A stretch of DNA of 64,000 nt from Streptomyces sp. cf386 (GTDB lineage: Bacteria; Actinomycetota; Actinomycetes; Streptomycetales; Streptomycetaceae): assembly GCF_900103585.1 (NCBI RefSeq), contig NZ_FNHV01000022.1:95316-159315 (forward strand). Reading direction: 5' to 3'. Below the pieces are notes generated by a model. The model worked only from the letters and a program-made list of their open reading frames with translations, did not search any database and was not told where the DNA came from. Positions 34,381-43,084 of the stretch are shown one piece after another; within the stretch, counting starts at the first letter, position 1; every line of letters begins with the position of its first letter. The translations under genes and the position numbers were made by a program.

Positions 34381-36375
34381 ATGGAAAATCACAGTGCGCC
34401 AGTCGGCCCGACTTCCCTGTCCCGACGGAAGTTCACGACCGCGTCCGCCACGACGGCCGCCGCCCTCGCCGCGTTAACTCCCGCACAGGCGGCCGCCGCA
34501 CCCACCGCCCCTCACCGGCCGAAGTCCACCGCCGACTGGGACACCTGCCTGGCCGTCGCCCGCGCCCTGCTGGTGGTCGACGAGCACGACCGGCCGCTCG
34601 TGCCGGAGTACCGGAAGGTCCTCGACTCCGGGCTCCCGCGCAGGGCGACGAAGACCGCGAGAAAGATCCTCGTCGTCGGCGCCGGACCGGCCGGACTGGT
34701 CGCCGCCTGGCTGCTGAAGCGAGCCGGGCATCACGTCACGCTCGTCGAGGCCAACGGCAACCGCGTCGGCGGCCGCATCAAGACCTTCCGCACCGGCGGG
34801 CACGAGCAGGCGGCGCAGGCGTTCGCCGACCCGGCCCAGTACGCCGAGGCCGGCGCCATGCGCATCCCCGGCAGTCATCCGCTGGTGATGCAGCTGATCG
34901 ACCAACTCGGCGTGAAACGCCGCCCGTTCCACCTCGTCGACGTCGACGGCGAGGGCAAGCCCGTCAACAACGCCTGGCTGCACGTCAACGGCGTCCGCGT
35001 GCGCCGCTCCGAGTACGCGAAGGCACCCAGCAAGATCAACCGCTCCTTCGGCGTGCCCCGCGAGTACTGGGACACCCCCTCCGGCACCATCCTGCGCCGG
35101 GCCCTGGACCCCGTACGTGACGAGTTCAGCACCGTCGGCCCGGACGGCAAGCGCGTCGACAAGCCGATGCCCGAGCGGGTCAAGGGCTGGGCGCGGGTCG
35201 TGCAGAAGTACGGCGACTGGTCGATGTACCGCTTCCTGACCGAGGAGGCGGGCTTCGACGAGCGGACCGTCGACCTGATCGGCACGCTGGAGAACCTCAC
35301 CTCACGGCTGCCGCTCTCCTTCATCCACAGCTTCATCAGCCAGTCGCTGATCAGCCCGGACACCGCGTTCTGGGAGCTGGTCGGCGGCACGGCGACCCTT
35401 CCGGACGCGCTGCTGAAGGAGGTCGCCGACGTCCTGCGCCTCGACCGGCGGGCCACGCACATCGAGTACTGGGGCCCCGGCCGGCCCGGCGCCGACGACA
35501 CCTCCCACGTCGACGCCAAGGGACCGCACGTCTGGATCGACACCGTCTCCGAGGGACGCGACGGCAAGGTCGTGCGCGAGGAGTTCACCGGTGACCTGGC
35601 CATCGTCACGGTGCCGTTCTCGGGGCTCAGGCAGGTGCAGGTCAGCCCGCTGATGTCGTACAAGAAGCGGCGCGCGGTCGCCGAGCTGCACTACGACAGC
35701 GCGACCAAGGTGCTGCTCGAATTCGGCCTGCGCTGGTGGGAGTTCACCGAGGCCGACTGGAAGCGGGAGCTCGACGCCGTACGCCCCGGCCTCTACGACG
35801 ACTACCGCAAGGGCAAGGCACCCGCCGACGGCAGCCTCCTCGGCGCCCACCCCTCGGTCCCGGACGGCCACATCAGCGACGCGCAGCGTGTGCACTACGC
35901 CGCGAACCGCTGGGGCACCCGCGACCAGCCCGAGGCGGCGCACATCATCGGCGGCGGCTCGGTCTCCGACAACTCCAACCGCTTCATGATCAACCCCTCC
36001 CACCCGATCGAGGGCAGCAAGGGCGGCGTCGTCCTCGCCTCCTACAGCTGGGCCGACGACGCCTCCCGCTGGGACTCCCTCGACGAGGACGCCCGTTACC
36101 CGCACGCGCTGCGGGGCCTGCAACAGGTCTACGGTCAGCGCGTCGAGGTCTTCTACACCGGGGCCGGGCGCACTCAGAGCTGGCTGCGCGATCCGTACGC
36201 GTACGGGGAGGCGTCCGTGCTTCTGCCCGGCCAGCACACGGAACTCCTGGCCGACATCCGCACCCCCGAGGGTCCGCTGTACTTCGCCGGGGACCACACC
36301 TCGGTGAAGCCGTCGTGGATCGAGGGTGCCCTCGAATCGGGCGTGCGGGCGGCGCTGGAGGCGCACGGGGACTGA
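34381..36375 (+). CDS. Tat-exported flavin amine oxidase, L-amino-acid-oxidase-like
   Basis: 664 residues. A twin-arginine signal (SLSRRKFTTASATTAAAL, about 12-29) implies export after folding with FAD. The dinucleotide-binding motif GAGPAGLVAAWLLKRAGH is at 100-117, followed by GGR (130-132). The C-terminal FAD-contact motif PLYFAGDHTSVKPSWIEGAL lies near residues 635-655. Length and layout match bacterial and snake-venom L-amino acid oxidases, which convert L-amino acids to keto acids, ammonia and hydrogen peroxide. It is divergent from the GH43 operon and convergent with the ABC importer operon, so it stands alone. Substrate amino acid cannot be told. Confidence 0.85.
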   Translation: MENHSAPVGPTSLSRRKFTTASATTAAALAALTPAQAAAAPTAPHRPKSTADWDTCLAVARALLVVDEHDRPLVPEYRKVLDSGLPRRATKTARKILVVGAGPAGLVAAWLLKRAGHHVTLVEANGNRVGGRIKTFRTGGHEQAAQAFADPAQYAEAGAMRIPGSHPLVMQLIDQLGVKRRPFHLVDVDGEGKPVNNAWLHVNGVRVRRSEYAKAPSKINRSFGVPREYWDTPSGTILRRALDPVRDEFSTVGPDGKRVDKPMPERVKGWARVVQKYGDWSMYRFLTEEAGFDERTVDLIGTLENLTSRLPLSFIHSFISQSLISPDTAFWELVGGTATLPDALLKEVADVLRLDRRATHIEYWGPGRPGADDTSHVDAKGPHVWIDTVSEGRDGKVVREEFTGDLAIVTVPFSGLRQVQVSPLMSYKKRRAVAELHYDSATKVLLEFGLRWWEFTEADWKRELDAVRPGLYDDYRKGKAPADGSLLGAHPSVPDGHISDAQRVHYAANRWGTRDQPEAAHIIGGGSVSDNSNRFMINPSHPIEGSKGGVVLASYSWADDASRWDSLDEDARYPHALRGLQQVYGQRVEVFYTGAGRTQSWLRDPYAYGEASVLLPGQHTELLADIRTPEGPLYFAGDHTSVKPSWIEGALESGVRAALEAHGD

Positions 36376-36387
36376 GCCCCCCTGCGG

Positions 36388-37242
36388 CTACGCGGCGTCC
36401 GCCTCCGCCCTGGCCCGTACCGCGTCGGCCGGATCCCATCCCCGGCGCGGTACGGAGGCCAGGAGGAGGCGGGTGTACGGGTCCTCGGGGGCGTCGAGCA
36501 CCCGGTCCGTGGGGCCCTGCTCGACCACGCCGCCCCGGCGCATCACCACCGTCTCCTCGGTGATGTGCCGGACCACGGCCAGGTCATGGCTGACGAACAC
36601 CAGGGCCACGCCCGTCTCCTGGCGGATCTCGCCGAGAAGACCGAGGATCTGCGCCTGGATCGACACGTCCAGGGCGGCCACCGCCTCGTCCAGGACGAGG
36701 ACGCGTGGATCGACGGCGAGGGCACGGGCGATGGCCAGCCGCTGGCACTGACCGCCGGACAGCTCGTGTGGGCGCGCGTCCGCCTCCCGGGTGCCGAGCC
36801 CCACCTGGTCCAGGAGGGCGGCGATCCTCTGGTCGTCGGCGTCGCGTCCGTGCAGGCGCAGGGAGGTGCGCAGGCACAGGCGGGCGGTCAGGCGGGGGTC
36901 GAGGGAGACGTACGGATCCTGGAAGACCATCTGGATCTCGCGGGCACGGGCCAGCCGGTGCGCCGCCCGGCCCCTGGCGAGAGCCGGCGGTCGCGCCGCG
37001 CGGTCCCGCCCGTCCACCGTGACCGTGCCGGCGTCCGGGCGGACCAGGCCGACCAGCATGCGGGCGACGGTGCTCTTGCCCGACCCGGACTCGCCGACGA
37101 TGCCGAGCGAGCCGCCGCGCGGGACGGTGAACGAGACGCGGTCGGCTGCGGTGAGGCGGTCGCCGCCCGGCAGGCGGTACGTCTTGGTCAGGCCGTCGGC
37201 CACGAGCAGGGGAGCCCCGGGCCGGTTCTCGGTCGTGGTCAC
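36388..37242 (-). CDS. Dipeptide-type ABC importer, ATPase (DppF/OppF-like)
   Basis: 284 residues from the GTG complementary to 37240-37242, overlapping the previous stop by GTGA and preceded by AAGAGGAG. Walker A GESGSGKS, signature LSGGQCQR, Walker B VLDEAVAALDVS and switch His (FVSHDL) are intact. The C-terminal VLDAPEDPYTRLLLASVP is the usual OppF/DppF tail. It pairs with the DppD-like ATPase to power uptake. Last gene of the operon that starts with the C45 hydrolase at 42960. Small change: the signature has Cys in place of the usual Arg/Gln after GGQ (GGQCQRLAIARAL). Confidence 0.9.
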   Translation of the reverse strand: MTTTENRPGAPLLVADGLTKTYRLPGGDRLTAADRVSFTVPRGGSLGIVGESGSGKSTVARMLVGLVRPDAGTVTVDGRDRAARPPALARGRAAHRLARAREIQMVFQDPYVSLDPRLTARLCLRTSLRLHGRDADDQRIAALLDQVGLGTREADARPHELSGGQCQRLAIARALAVDPRVLVLDEAVAALDVSIQAQILGLLGEIRQETGVALVFVSHDLAVVRHITEETVVMRRGGVVEQGPTDRVLDAPEDPYTRLLLASVPRRGWDPADAVRARAEADAA

Positions 37243-38285
37243 AGCGTGCTCCTCTTGGCCGGGGACGACTTGACCAGGGACGACGGGACGGTGGCGAGCG
37301 GCGGCTCGGTGGGTTCCTCCGAGGCCTCGGACAGGTCGGCGAGTCTCCGGCACGCGGCCGTCCCACCGCCCGGCACCGGCACGGGCTCCGGGAGCCAGAT
37401 CGAGCACTCCGGCTCGGCGTGCTCGCAGCGTGCCGCGAACGGGCAGCCCGTGAACGCGTCGGACAGGGACGGGGGTCGGCCGGGGATCGGCCGCAACGCG
37501 CGGTCGGTGTCGCCGAGTTCGGGTGAGCAGGCGAGCAGGCCGCGTGTGTACGGGTGCCGGGCGTGGGTGAAGAGGCGGTCCGCCTCCTGCTGTTCGACCA
37601 CGCGGCCGGCGTACATGACGTACACCCGGTCGCAGAACGCTGCCGCCAGATGCAGGTCGTGGGTGATGAACAGCATCCCCAGGTCCCGCTCCTCGCGCAG
37701 GGCGCGCAGCAGGGCGAGGATCTCCGCCTGCGTGGTGACGTCCAGCGCGCTGGTGGACTCGTCGGCCAGCAGCAGCCGAGGTTCGGCGGCGAGCGCGCCG
37801 GCGATGACCACGCGCTGGAGCATGCCGCCGGACATCTCGTGCGGCCGTTGGCTGAAGCGCCGCTCGGGGTCCGACAGGCCCACGGTGCCGAGGAGTTCGA
37901 CGGCCTTGGCACGTGCCGTGCGCCGGTCGACCGTGCCGCCGGCGCGGACCAGGCGTTCGACGAGGAAGTCGCCGACCCTGCGGACCGGGTTGAGGGCGGA
38001 GCGCGGGTCCTGGTGGACCATCGCGACCGTACCGGCCCGGTGTTGACGCAGCCCCGCCCCGCTCAGGGCGAGCACGTCGGTGCCGTCGACCAGCACGCGG
38101 CCCGCGACCGACGCCTCTTCGGGCAGCAGCCGCAGCACCGCCTTCGCGGTCGTCGACTTGCCCGAGCCGGACTCGCCGACGAGGCCGACGGTCTCTCCGG
38201 AGCCGACGCGCAGACTCACGTCGGCGAGCAGCGGCCGGGCCGCACCCGGCAGGCCCAGGGTCAGGTTCTGGATGTCGAGCAGCAT
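37239..38285 (-). CDS. Dipeptide-type ABC importer, ATPase (DppD/OppD-like)
   Basis: 348 residues. Walker A GESGSGKS, signature EMSGGMLQRV, Walker B LLADESTSALDV and switch His (FITHDLHLAA) are intact. The C-terminus has the OppD/DppD extension with the iron-sulfur-type Cys motif C-x6-C-x5-C (GCPFAARCEHAEPEC), found in many peptide and nickel importers. It overlaps the next gene by 4 bases and starts 6 bases after the permease stop. Works with the DppF-like ATPase. Confidence 0.9.
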   Translation of the reverse strand: MLLDIQNLTLGLPGAARPLLADVSLRVGSGETVGLVGESGSGKSTTAKAVLRLLPEEASVAGRVLVDGTDVLALSGAGLRQHRAGTVAMVHQDPRSALNPVRRVGDFLVERLVRAGGTVDRRTARAKAVELLGTVGLSDPERRFSQRPHEMSGGMLQRVVIAGALAAEPRLLLADESTSALDVTTQAEILALLRALREERDLGMLFITHDLHLAAAFCDRVYVMYAGRVVEQQEADRLFTHARHPYTRGLLACSPELGDTDRALRPIPGRPPSLSDAFTGCPFAARCEHAEPECSIWLPEPVPVPGGGTAACRRLADLSEASEEPTEPPLATVPSSLVKSSPAKRSTL

Positions 38286-38291
38286 CGCGGC

Positions 38292-39149
38292 TTACCTCCT
38301 GGCGCCGAGCCGGTCGGCGGCCCAGACCCCGACCACGTTGAAGGCCACCACGACGGCGGCGATGGCGGTGCCCGGCACCAGCGCGGGCAGCAGGGCGCCC
38401 TGGACGATGGCGGCCTGGCCCTCCTGGACCATCAACCCCCAGTCCGAGCTGGGTGGTTGGGAGCCGAACCCCAGATAGCTGAGGGTGGCCAGGCTCATCA
38501 GGGCCTCGCCGAACAGCACGACGAGGTACCCGACGATCGACCGGGCCAGGTTGGGCACCAGGTGACGTACGCAGATGCGCAGCCCGCCCATGCCCTGCAC
38601 CCGATAGGAGTCGACGTAGGGCTTGGCCCGCTCGGCCAGCGCCACGCTGCGGGTGTACTTGGCGATCGTCGGCGCGAAGGCCAGCCCGAGGCCCAGGACG
38701 GACGTGGTGATGCCCGCCCCGAACACGGCGATGATCAGCACGACGAACAGCAGCCCCGGGAAGGCGTACATCACGTCGGTCACCCGGGACACCAGCGTGT
38801 CCACCCAGCCGCCGCGCCAGGCGGCGACCGTGCCCAGGGTCACGCCGAGCAGCGCGGCGATGGCCAGCAGCGCGAGCGGGGCGATCAGGCTGGTGCGGGC
38901 GCCGTGCAGGACCCGGGAGAGCAGGTCCTGTCCGGAGGAGTCGGTGCCGAGCAGGTGGTCGCCGCTCGTGCCGACCAGGGACGCCGACAGATCGATGGCG
39001 TCGGGGGTGTACGGCGCGAGCAGCGGGGCGAACGCGGCGGCCAGGACCACCAGGACGAGGAAGACGGCACCGGTGATGACGAGGACCGGGCGGCGTGCGC
39101 GCTTGCGGCGGGCCGGGAGCAGCACATCGGCGGGGGCGGCGGCGGTCAT
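38292..39149 (-). CDS. Dipeptide-type ABC importer, permease (DppC-like)
   Basis: 285 residues with an N-terminal helix (about 22-45, PVLVITGAVFLVLVVLAAAFAPLLAPY) and five more in the permease domain. LLGTDSSGQDLLSRVLHGARTSL is the typical DppC periplasmic lead-in, and the coupling-helix EAA region is EALMSLATLSYLGFG. The start ATG overlaps the DppB-like stop by ATGA, showing translational coupling. Confidence 0.9.
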   Translation of the reverse strand: MTAAAPADVLLPARRKRARRPVLVITGAVFLVLVVLAAAFAPLLAPYTPDAIDLSASLVGTSGDHLLGTDSSGQDLLSRVLHGARTSLIAPLALLAIAALLGVTLGTVAAWRGGWVDTLVSRVTDVMYAFPGLLFVVLIIAVFGAGITTSVLGLGLAFAPTIAKYTRSVALAERAKPYVDSYRVQGMGGLRICVRHLVPNLARSIVGYLVVLFGEALMSLATLSYLGFGSQPPSSDWGLMVQEGQAAIVQGALLPALVPGTAIAAVVVAFNVVGVWAADRLGARR

Positions 39150-40099
39150 GCGGGGCTCCTCACGGACTTCAGACGCGGGTCGAGCAGCGGGTGCACGAGG
39201 TCCACGAGGGTGGTGACGGCGATGTAGCAGGCGACCATCAGCAGCAGCACCGCCTGGGCGACCGGGAAGTCATGGCTGTTGACCGCGCCGACCAGCAGCG
39301 AGCCGATGCCGCTGAGTCCGAAGACCGTCTCGATCGCCACCGTGCCGGCCAGCATCCCGGCGGTGACCAGGCCGCACATGGTGACGACCGGGCCGAGCGC
39401 GTTGCGCAGGACGTGCCGGCGGATGATCTGACGCTCCGGCAGCCCGGCCGTGCGGGCCACCTCCACATGGTCGGCCGAGCCCGCCTCGACCATCGCCTGC
39501 CGGGTGACCCGGGCGATGACGGCCACCGCGCCGAGCGCCATGGCCAGGGCGGGCAGGGTGAGGTGGTGGAGCGTGCCGCCGAAGCCCTCGCCGCTGCCCG
39601 TCACCGGGAACCAGCCGAGCCGTACCCCGAAGAAGGCGACCAGCGCGATACCGCCGACGAAGGACGGCACGGACGCGGTGAGGGTGGTGGTCCCGACGAC
39701 GGCGGAGTCCACCCAGGTGCCACGCCGCACGGCCGCCAGCACTCCGGCGCCCACACCCGCCACGACGAACAGGACCGTGGCGTAGCCGACCAGCGCGAGC
39801 GTCGTCGGGAAGCGGGACGCCAGCAGGTCGGAGACCTGGTCGCCGTACTGGAAGGAACGGCCGAGGTCGAGATGGAGGCAGTCCCACAGCCAGCGGCCGT
39901 ACTGGACGACCAGCGGCTCGTCGAGGTGGTACTGCTCCCGCACGGCCGCCAGCCGCTCCGGGGTGAGCTTGTCGCGGCCCCCCGCCAGGAACACGGCGGG
40001 GTCGCCGGGAGCTGCGTAGACGGCGGCGAAGATGACGAAGGACGAGGCCAGCAGCGTGGCCAGCAGTCCCGCGAGCCGCCGTCCGATCGAGGCGAACAT
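39146..40099 (-). CDS. Dipeptide-type ABC importer, permease (DppB-like)
   Basis: 317 residues. N-terminal helix (about 8-30, LAGLLATLLASSFVIFAAVYAAPGDP), long extracytoplasmic loop with LDEPLVVQYGRWLWDCLHLDLGRS typical of DppB, then five helices and the EAA-like coupling region (ADHVEVARTAGLPERQIIRRHVLRNAL). Six bases separate it from the substrate-binding protein stop. Forms the channel with the DppC-like subunit. Confidence 0.9.
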   Translation of the reverse strand: MFASIGRRLAGLLATLLASSFVIFAAVYAAPGDPAVFLAGGRDKLTPERLAAVREQYHLDEPLVVQYGRWLWDCLHLDLGRSFQYGDQVSDLLASRFPTTLALVGYATVLFVVAGVGAGVLAAVRRGTWVDSAVVGTTTLTASVPSFVGGIALVAFFGVRLGWFPVTGSGEGFGGTLHHLTLPALAMALGAVAVIARVTRQAMVEAGSADHVEVARTAGLPERQIIRRHVLRNALGPVVTMCGLVTAGMLAGTVAIETVFGLSGIGSLLVGAVNSHDFPVAQAVLLLMVACYIAVTTLVDLVHPLLDPRLKSVRSPA

Positions 40100-40105
40100 C
40101 GGTGC

Positions 40106-41752
40106 TCAGCCCTTCTTCGCGCCGAGCTGCGCGGCCCAGGGGTGGTAGAGGTACGCCATCGAGGCGGGCGGACCGGTCAGCTTGTCGTCGATGACGAGCG
40201 CGGTCGGCACCTGTGCGACGGGGATCCACACGGCCGCGTCCGCGAACCGCCGCTGCACCTCGATCGCGATGTCGGCGCGCTTGGCGTCGTCCAGCGTACG
40301 CAGGCCCTCCTCGACCTTGGCGTCGTACGCCGCACTCTTGAACCCGACCCAGTTGTTGGAACTGTCCGACAGGCCGTTGTCGTAGAAGCCGAGCGGATCG
40401 CTCTTGGAGATGTACCAGTCGGCCACCAGGACGTCGATGTCGGCGCGTGCCTCCTTGTCGCCGTAGAACTCGCCGTACTGGGCGGCCGGGACGGTCTTGA
40501 TCTGGCCCTTGAGCCCGATCTGCGTCAGCGCGGCACGCACGGCGTTGGCGATGACCATCCGGCCCTGGCTGCTGTCGGTGCCGATGACGATCGGCTCGGT
40601 GGGTGCGTTCTTGGCTGTGTTCACCAGCTCCTTGGCCCGGGCGAGGTCCTGCGGGCCGGGGCCGGCCGGGGCGCCCGTCAGCTTCTTCTGGGCGGCGGCG
40701 AAGGCGTCCTTCGCGTAGCCCCAGGCGCCGGAGCCGACCGGGGTGGCCCACGGCTCGATCAGGCCGCCGTAGCCGGACTTGGCGATGCCCGAGCGGTCGA
40801 GGACCAGGGAGAGCGCCTTGCGGATGTCGGGGTCGGCGAGGCCGCCGCGCTCGGTCGGGATCAGCGCGAGGGTGGAGGTGCTGGGGCCGAAGTACTCGTC
40901 GAGGCCCTTCTTGCCGCGCAGGGCGGCCGCGGTGCCGATGTTGTCGGCGTAGGTGCCATCGGCGGCTCCGGTGGCCAGGGCGTTGACCATCGCGCTGTCG
41001 TCGGCCCAGCGGAAGACGACCTTGCCGGTGAGCGGCTTCTCGCCCCAGTAGGAGTCGGCGCGGGTCAGCGTGATCGAGTCGCCGGACTTCCAGCCGGACA
41101 GCTCGTACGGCCCGGAACAGGCGTCGCCCTGACCGGGCGTGCCGAACTCCTTGCCGGCCTTCTCGACCTGCTCCCGGTTGTAGACGAGCCCGGCGTCACC
41201 GGCCAGCGCCTTGGTGAACAGGGCGTCGGGCTGCTTGAAGGTGATCGTGACCTCGTTCTCGCCGGTCTTGCGCATCGCGGAGACGTTGCCGAACTCGTCC
41301 GACTGCTCCATCTCCGGTGCCGCGTGCCGCTTGAGGCTGAAGAGGACGTCGTCCGCCGTCATCTTCGAGCCGTCGTGGAAGGTGACGTCGTCGCGGAGGG
41401 TGAGGACCAGATGGGTCGCGTCGGGGCGGGCCACCTGAAGGGCGAGGAAGGGCTGTACGGACATGTCGGGCTGGAGCTGGTAGAGGCGCTCGCAGACGTT
41501 GGTCAGCACGGTGCGGCCCGCACTGCCGCCCTGGGTGTCGAGGTCCAGGGAGTCGGGCTCGTCCTCCAGCAGCCAGTTGACGGCGGCGACGGGCCCCGCG
41601 GCCTGCGGGGTGGTGGGCGTGAGTCTGAGGTCGGCGACGCCGGCGGCCTTGCCGGCGCCCGCGGAGGCGCCGGTGGTGGCACCGCTGCACGCGGCGAGGA
41701 GAGCCATGGTCCCGGCGACACCGGCGGCGGTTGTCACGGTCTTGAGCTTCAT
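40106..41752 (-). CDS. Dipeptide/oligopeptide-type ABC importer, substrate-binding lipoprotein
   Basis: 548 residues from the ATG complementary to 41750-41752. A lipoprotein signal ends in LLAACSG with Cys22 as the lipid attachment residue. The SBP_bac_5 fold is visible: VNWLLEDEPDSLDLDTQGG near the mature start, VLTNVCERLYQLQPDMSVQPFLA, LVLTLRDDVTFHDGSKMTADDVLFSLKRH (shortened: DVTFHDG core) and ADWYISKSDPLGFYD. The ligand may be a peptide or an amide. Position behind a C45 acyltransferase-type hydrolase suggests that the ligand is N-acylated. About 68 bases separate it from the C45 stop codon. Confidence 0.9.
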   Translation of the reverse strand: MKLKTVTTAAGVAGTMALLAACSGATTGASAGAGKAAGVADLRLTPTTPQAAGPVAAVNWLLEDEPDSLDLDTQGGSAGRTVLTNVCERLYQLQPDMSVQPFLALQVARPDATHLVLTLRDDVTFHDGSKMTADDVLFSLKRHAAPEMEQSDEFGNVSAMRKTGENEVTITFKQPDALFTKALAGDAGLVYNREQVEKAGKEFGTPGQGDACSGPYELSGWKSGDSITLTRADSYWGEKPLTGKVVFRWADDSAMVNALATGAADGTYADNIGTAAALRGKKGLDEYFGPSTSTLALIPTERGGLADPDIRKALSLVLDRSGIAKSGYGGLIEPWATPVGSGAWGYAKDAFAAAQKKLTGAPAGPGPQDLARAKELVNTAKNAPTEPIVIGTDSSQGRMVIANAVRAALTQIGLKGQIKTVPAAQYGEFYGDKEARADIDVLVADWYISKSDPLGFYDNGLSDSSNNWVGFKSAAYDAKVEEGLRTLDDAKRADIAIEVQRRFADAAVWIPVAQVPTALVIDDKLTGPPASMAYLYHPWAAQLGAKKG

Positions 41753-41820
41753 TGCTGGGGCTCCTGAGCGGGGAGGGAGAACGGGAGCGGGGGGTGTCGG
41801 GCACATTCGGTGACGGGCCG

Positions 41821-42960
41821 TCAGTTCGGGGCGTGGGGGCCGTCGTAGAGGTTCCAGGGAACGTGCTGGTACTCGCGGTCGCAGGGGGTGCCCGCGGTCA
41901 CGTGGTAGTCGCCGGTGGTGAGGTCGACGCAGGAGGAGACGAGGGTCGTCCAGTGCCGGACCGCGGGCCTGCGGGGGTCGGCATGGGTGCACAGCGACTC
42001 CGGGAAGCCGAGGTGGTCCGACATGGCGTCCTTGATCAGCTTGCGGGACTCGTCGGCGCCGGTGGAGTCGCGCAGCCGCCGCAGACCCGCCTCGGCGCGG
42101 GGTACGCGCACCAGGGAGTCGGCGGAGATCGGCCGGTAGCCGTCGGCCAGGGCGACGGGGATGCCCGCCTGGTAGTGGTTGCCGTGCACCAGGAGCCCGT
42201 CGTCGGGGTACAGCCAGCCGTGGCCGGCCGGGGTGGTCTCCAGGTCGATGGCGAAGCCCTCGCGGCAGGTGAGGAGGGCGTTGCTGGCGATGTGCGCCCG
42301 GGTGCGGCACAGCACGTCCAGCGCGTCGGTGATGGAGGTCTGGTCGAGGACGCTGCGCCGGACGACGGTCTGCGGCAGGCCGACGGCCTCGCCGAACCGG
42401 CCGCCGAGACCGTTGGCGTTGAGCGCGATCCCGGCCGAGTTGGCGCCCTGGCGGCCGATCTGGCCGGCCTCCACCTGCATGATCAGGGTCGGCTTGGGCG
42501 GCTGGACGATCCGGAGCATGACGACGGTGTCGGCGACGCCGGCCCGCCAGTCCCAGTTCTGCCCGGCCCACACATGCCCGTCGCCGCTCGCCGGCCCGTA
42601 CGCGGCGAAGGAGGTGCAGCCCTCGGCGGGCTCCTCCTGCGCGGCCATCCGGACGAAGGAGTCGTCGTAGATGACCTCGCCGCGGGCGTTCAGGGCGAGC
42701 ACGTCGAGCAGGTCGAGGCCGGCGCCGTCCGCGATGCCCTGCATCTCCTCCAGCAGGTGCGGGGCGTACTCGCGGACCGGTTTCAGCCACCGGGCCGCCC
42801 GAGCGGTCACCTGGCTCCAGGTCAGCCCCGAGGACGCGCCGAAGGCCTCCGTGTAGTAGCCGAGCGCGATCCCGAGTCGGGGGGCCACGGCCTCGCCGTA
42901 CTGTCGTCCCCGTTCCAGGGGGGTCCCCGAGATCTCGATGACCGGCAGGCTCTGTTTCAT
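41821..42960 (-). CDS. C45-family Ntn hydrolase/acyltransferase (penicillin acyltransferase-like)
   Basis: 379 residues from the ATG complementary to 42958-42960, preceded by GAGGAGCCCCGCTG; the longer in-frame start at 43026 lacks a site. The fold and length match acyl-CoA:6-aminopenicillanate acyltransferase relatives: N-terminal GTPLERGRQYGEAV, then the self-cleavage site Gly114-Cys115 (AEGCTSFAAYG), with Cys115 as the new N-terminal nucleophile, and WAGQNWDWRAG, SAGIALNANGLG, LVHGNHYQAG. No signal peptide, so it acts in the cytoplasm. It heads an operon with a full dipeptide-type importer, so it may hydrolyse an imported N-acyl compound. Activity on beta-lactams is possible but not shown. 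Confidence 0.85.
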   Translation of the reverse strand: MKQSLPVIEISGTPLERGRQYGEAVAPRLGIALGYYTEAFGASSGLTWSQVTARAARWLKPVREYAPHLLEEMQGIADGAGLDLLDVLALNARGEVIYDDSFVRMAAQEEPAEGCTSFAAYGPASGDGHVWAGQNWDWRAGVADTVVMLRIVQPPKPTLIMQVEAGQIGRQGANSAGIALNANGLGGRFGEAVGLPQTVVRRSVLDQTSITDALDVLCRTRAHIASNALLTCREGFAIDLETTPAGHGWLYPDDGLLVHGNHYQAGIPVALADGYRPISADSLVRVPRAEAGLRRLRDSTGADESRKLIKDAMSDHLGFPESLCTHADPRRPAVRHWTTLVSSCVDLTTGDYHVTAGTPCDREYQHVPWNLYDGPHAPN

Positions 42961-43010
42961 CAGCGGGGCTCCTCGGGGCATGCCGGTGCCGTGACCGGTG
43001 CTGTAACATC

Positions 43011-43038
43011 CGTTCCGAAAGTTCATCTTCTTGGAACG
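43011..43038. promoter_or_regulatory. Inverted repeat CGTTCC...GGAACG, candidate RpiR operator
   Basis: CGTTCC (43011-43016) and GGAACG (43033-43038), with further partial symmetry inside, lie right at the predicted start of transcription (near 43042) of the C45-importer operon and within the leader of the divergent RpiR gene. A repressor bound here would control the operon. Inferred. Confidence 0.45.
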
Positions 43039-43048
43039 AGTTGCTCAG

Positions 43049-43076
43049 AGCGTAATGGTCGAAACGTGAGAGTCAA
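43049..43076 (-). promoter_or_regulatory. Predicted vegetative promoter of the C45-importer operon
   Basis: Reverse strand TTGACT (43071-43076), spacer of 16, TACGCT (43049-43054). Close to the actinobacterial consensus and positioned about 80 bases before the C45 start codon. Confidence 0.5.
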
Positions 43077-43084
43077 TACCTGTA

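Noticed and set aside
36388..42960. Nickel importer (NikABCDE)
   Set aside because: The lipoprotein and ATPases fit the whole peptide/nickel class, but no nickel enzyme or His-rich site is nearby and the C45 partner points to an organic amide.
40106..43009. 967-residue frame, apparently a fusion of the substrate-binding protein with an N-terminal half
   Set aside because: The first 419 residues are the alternate-frame reading of the C45 gene. The lipoprotein signal at 41752 marks the true start.
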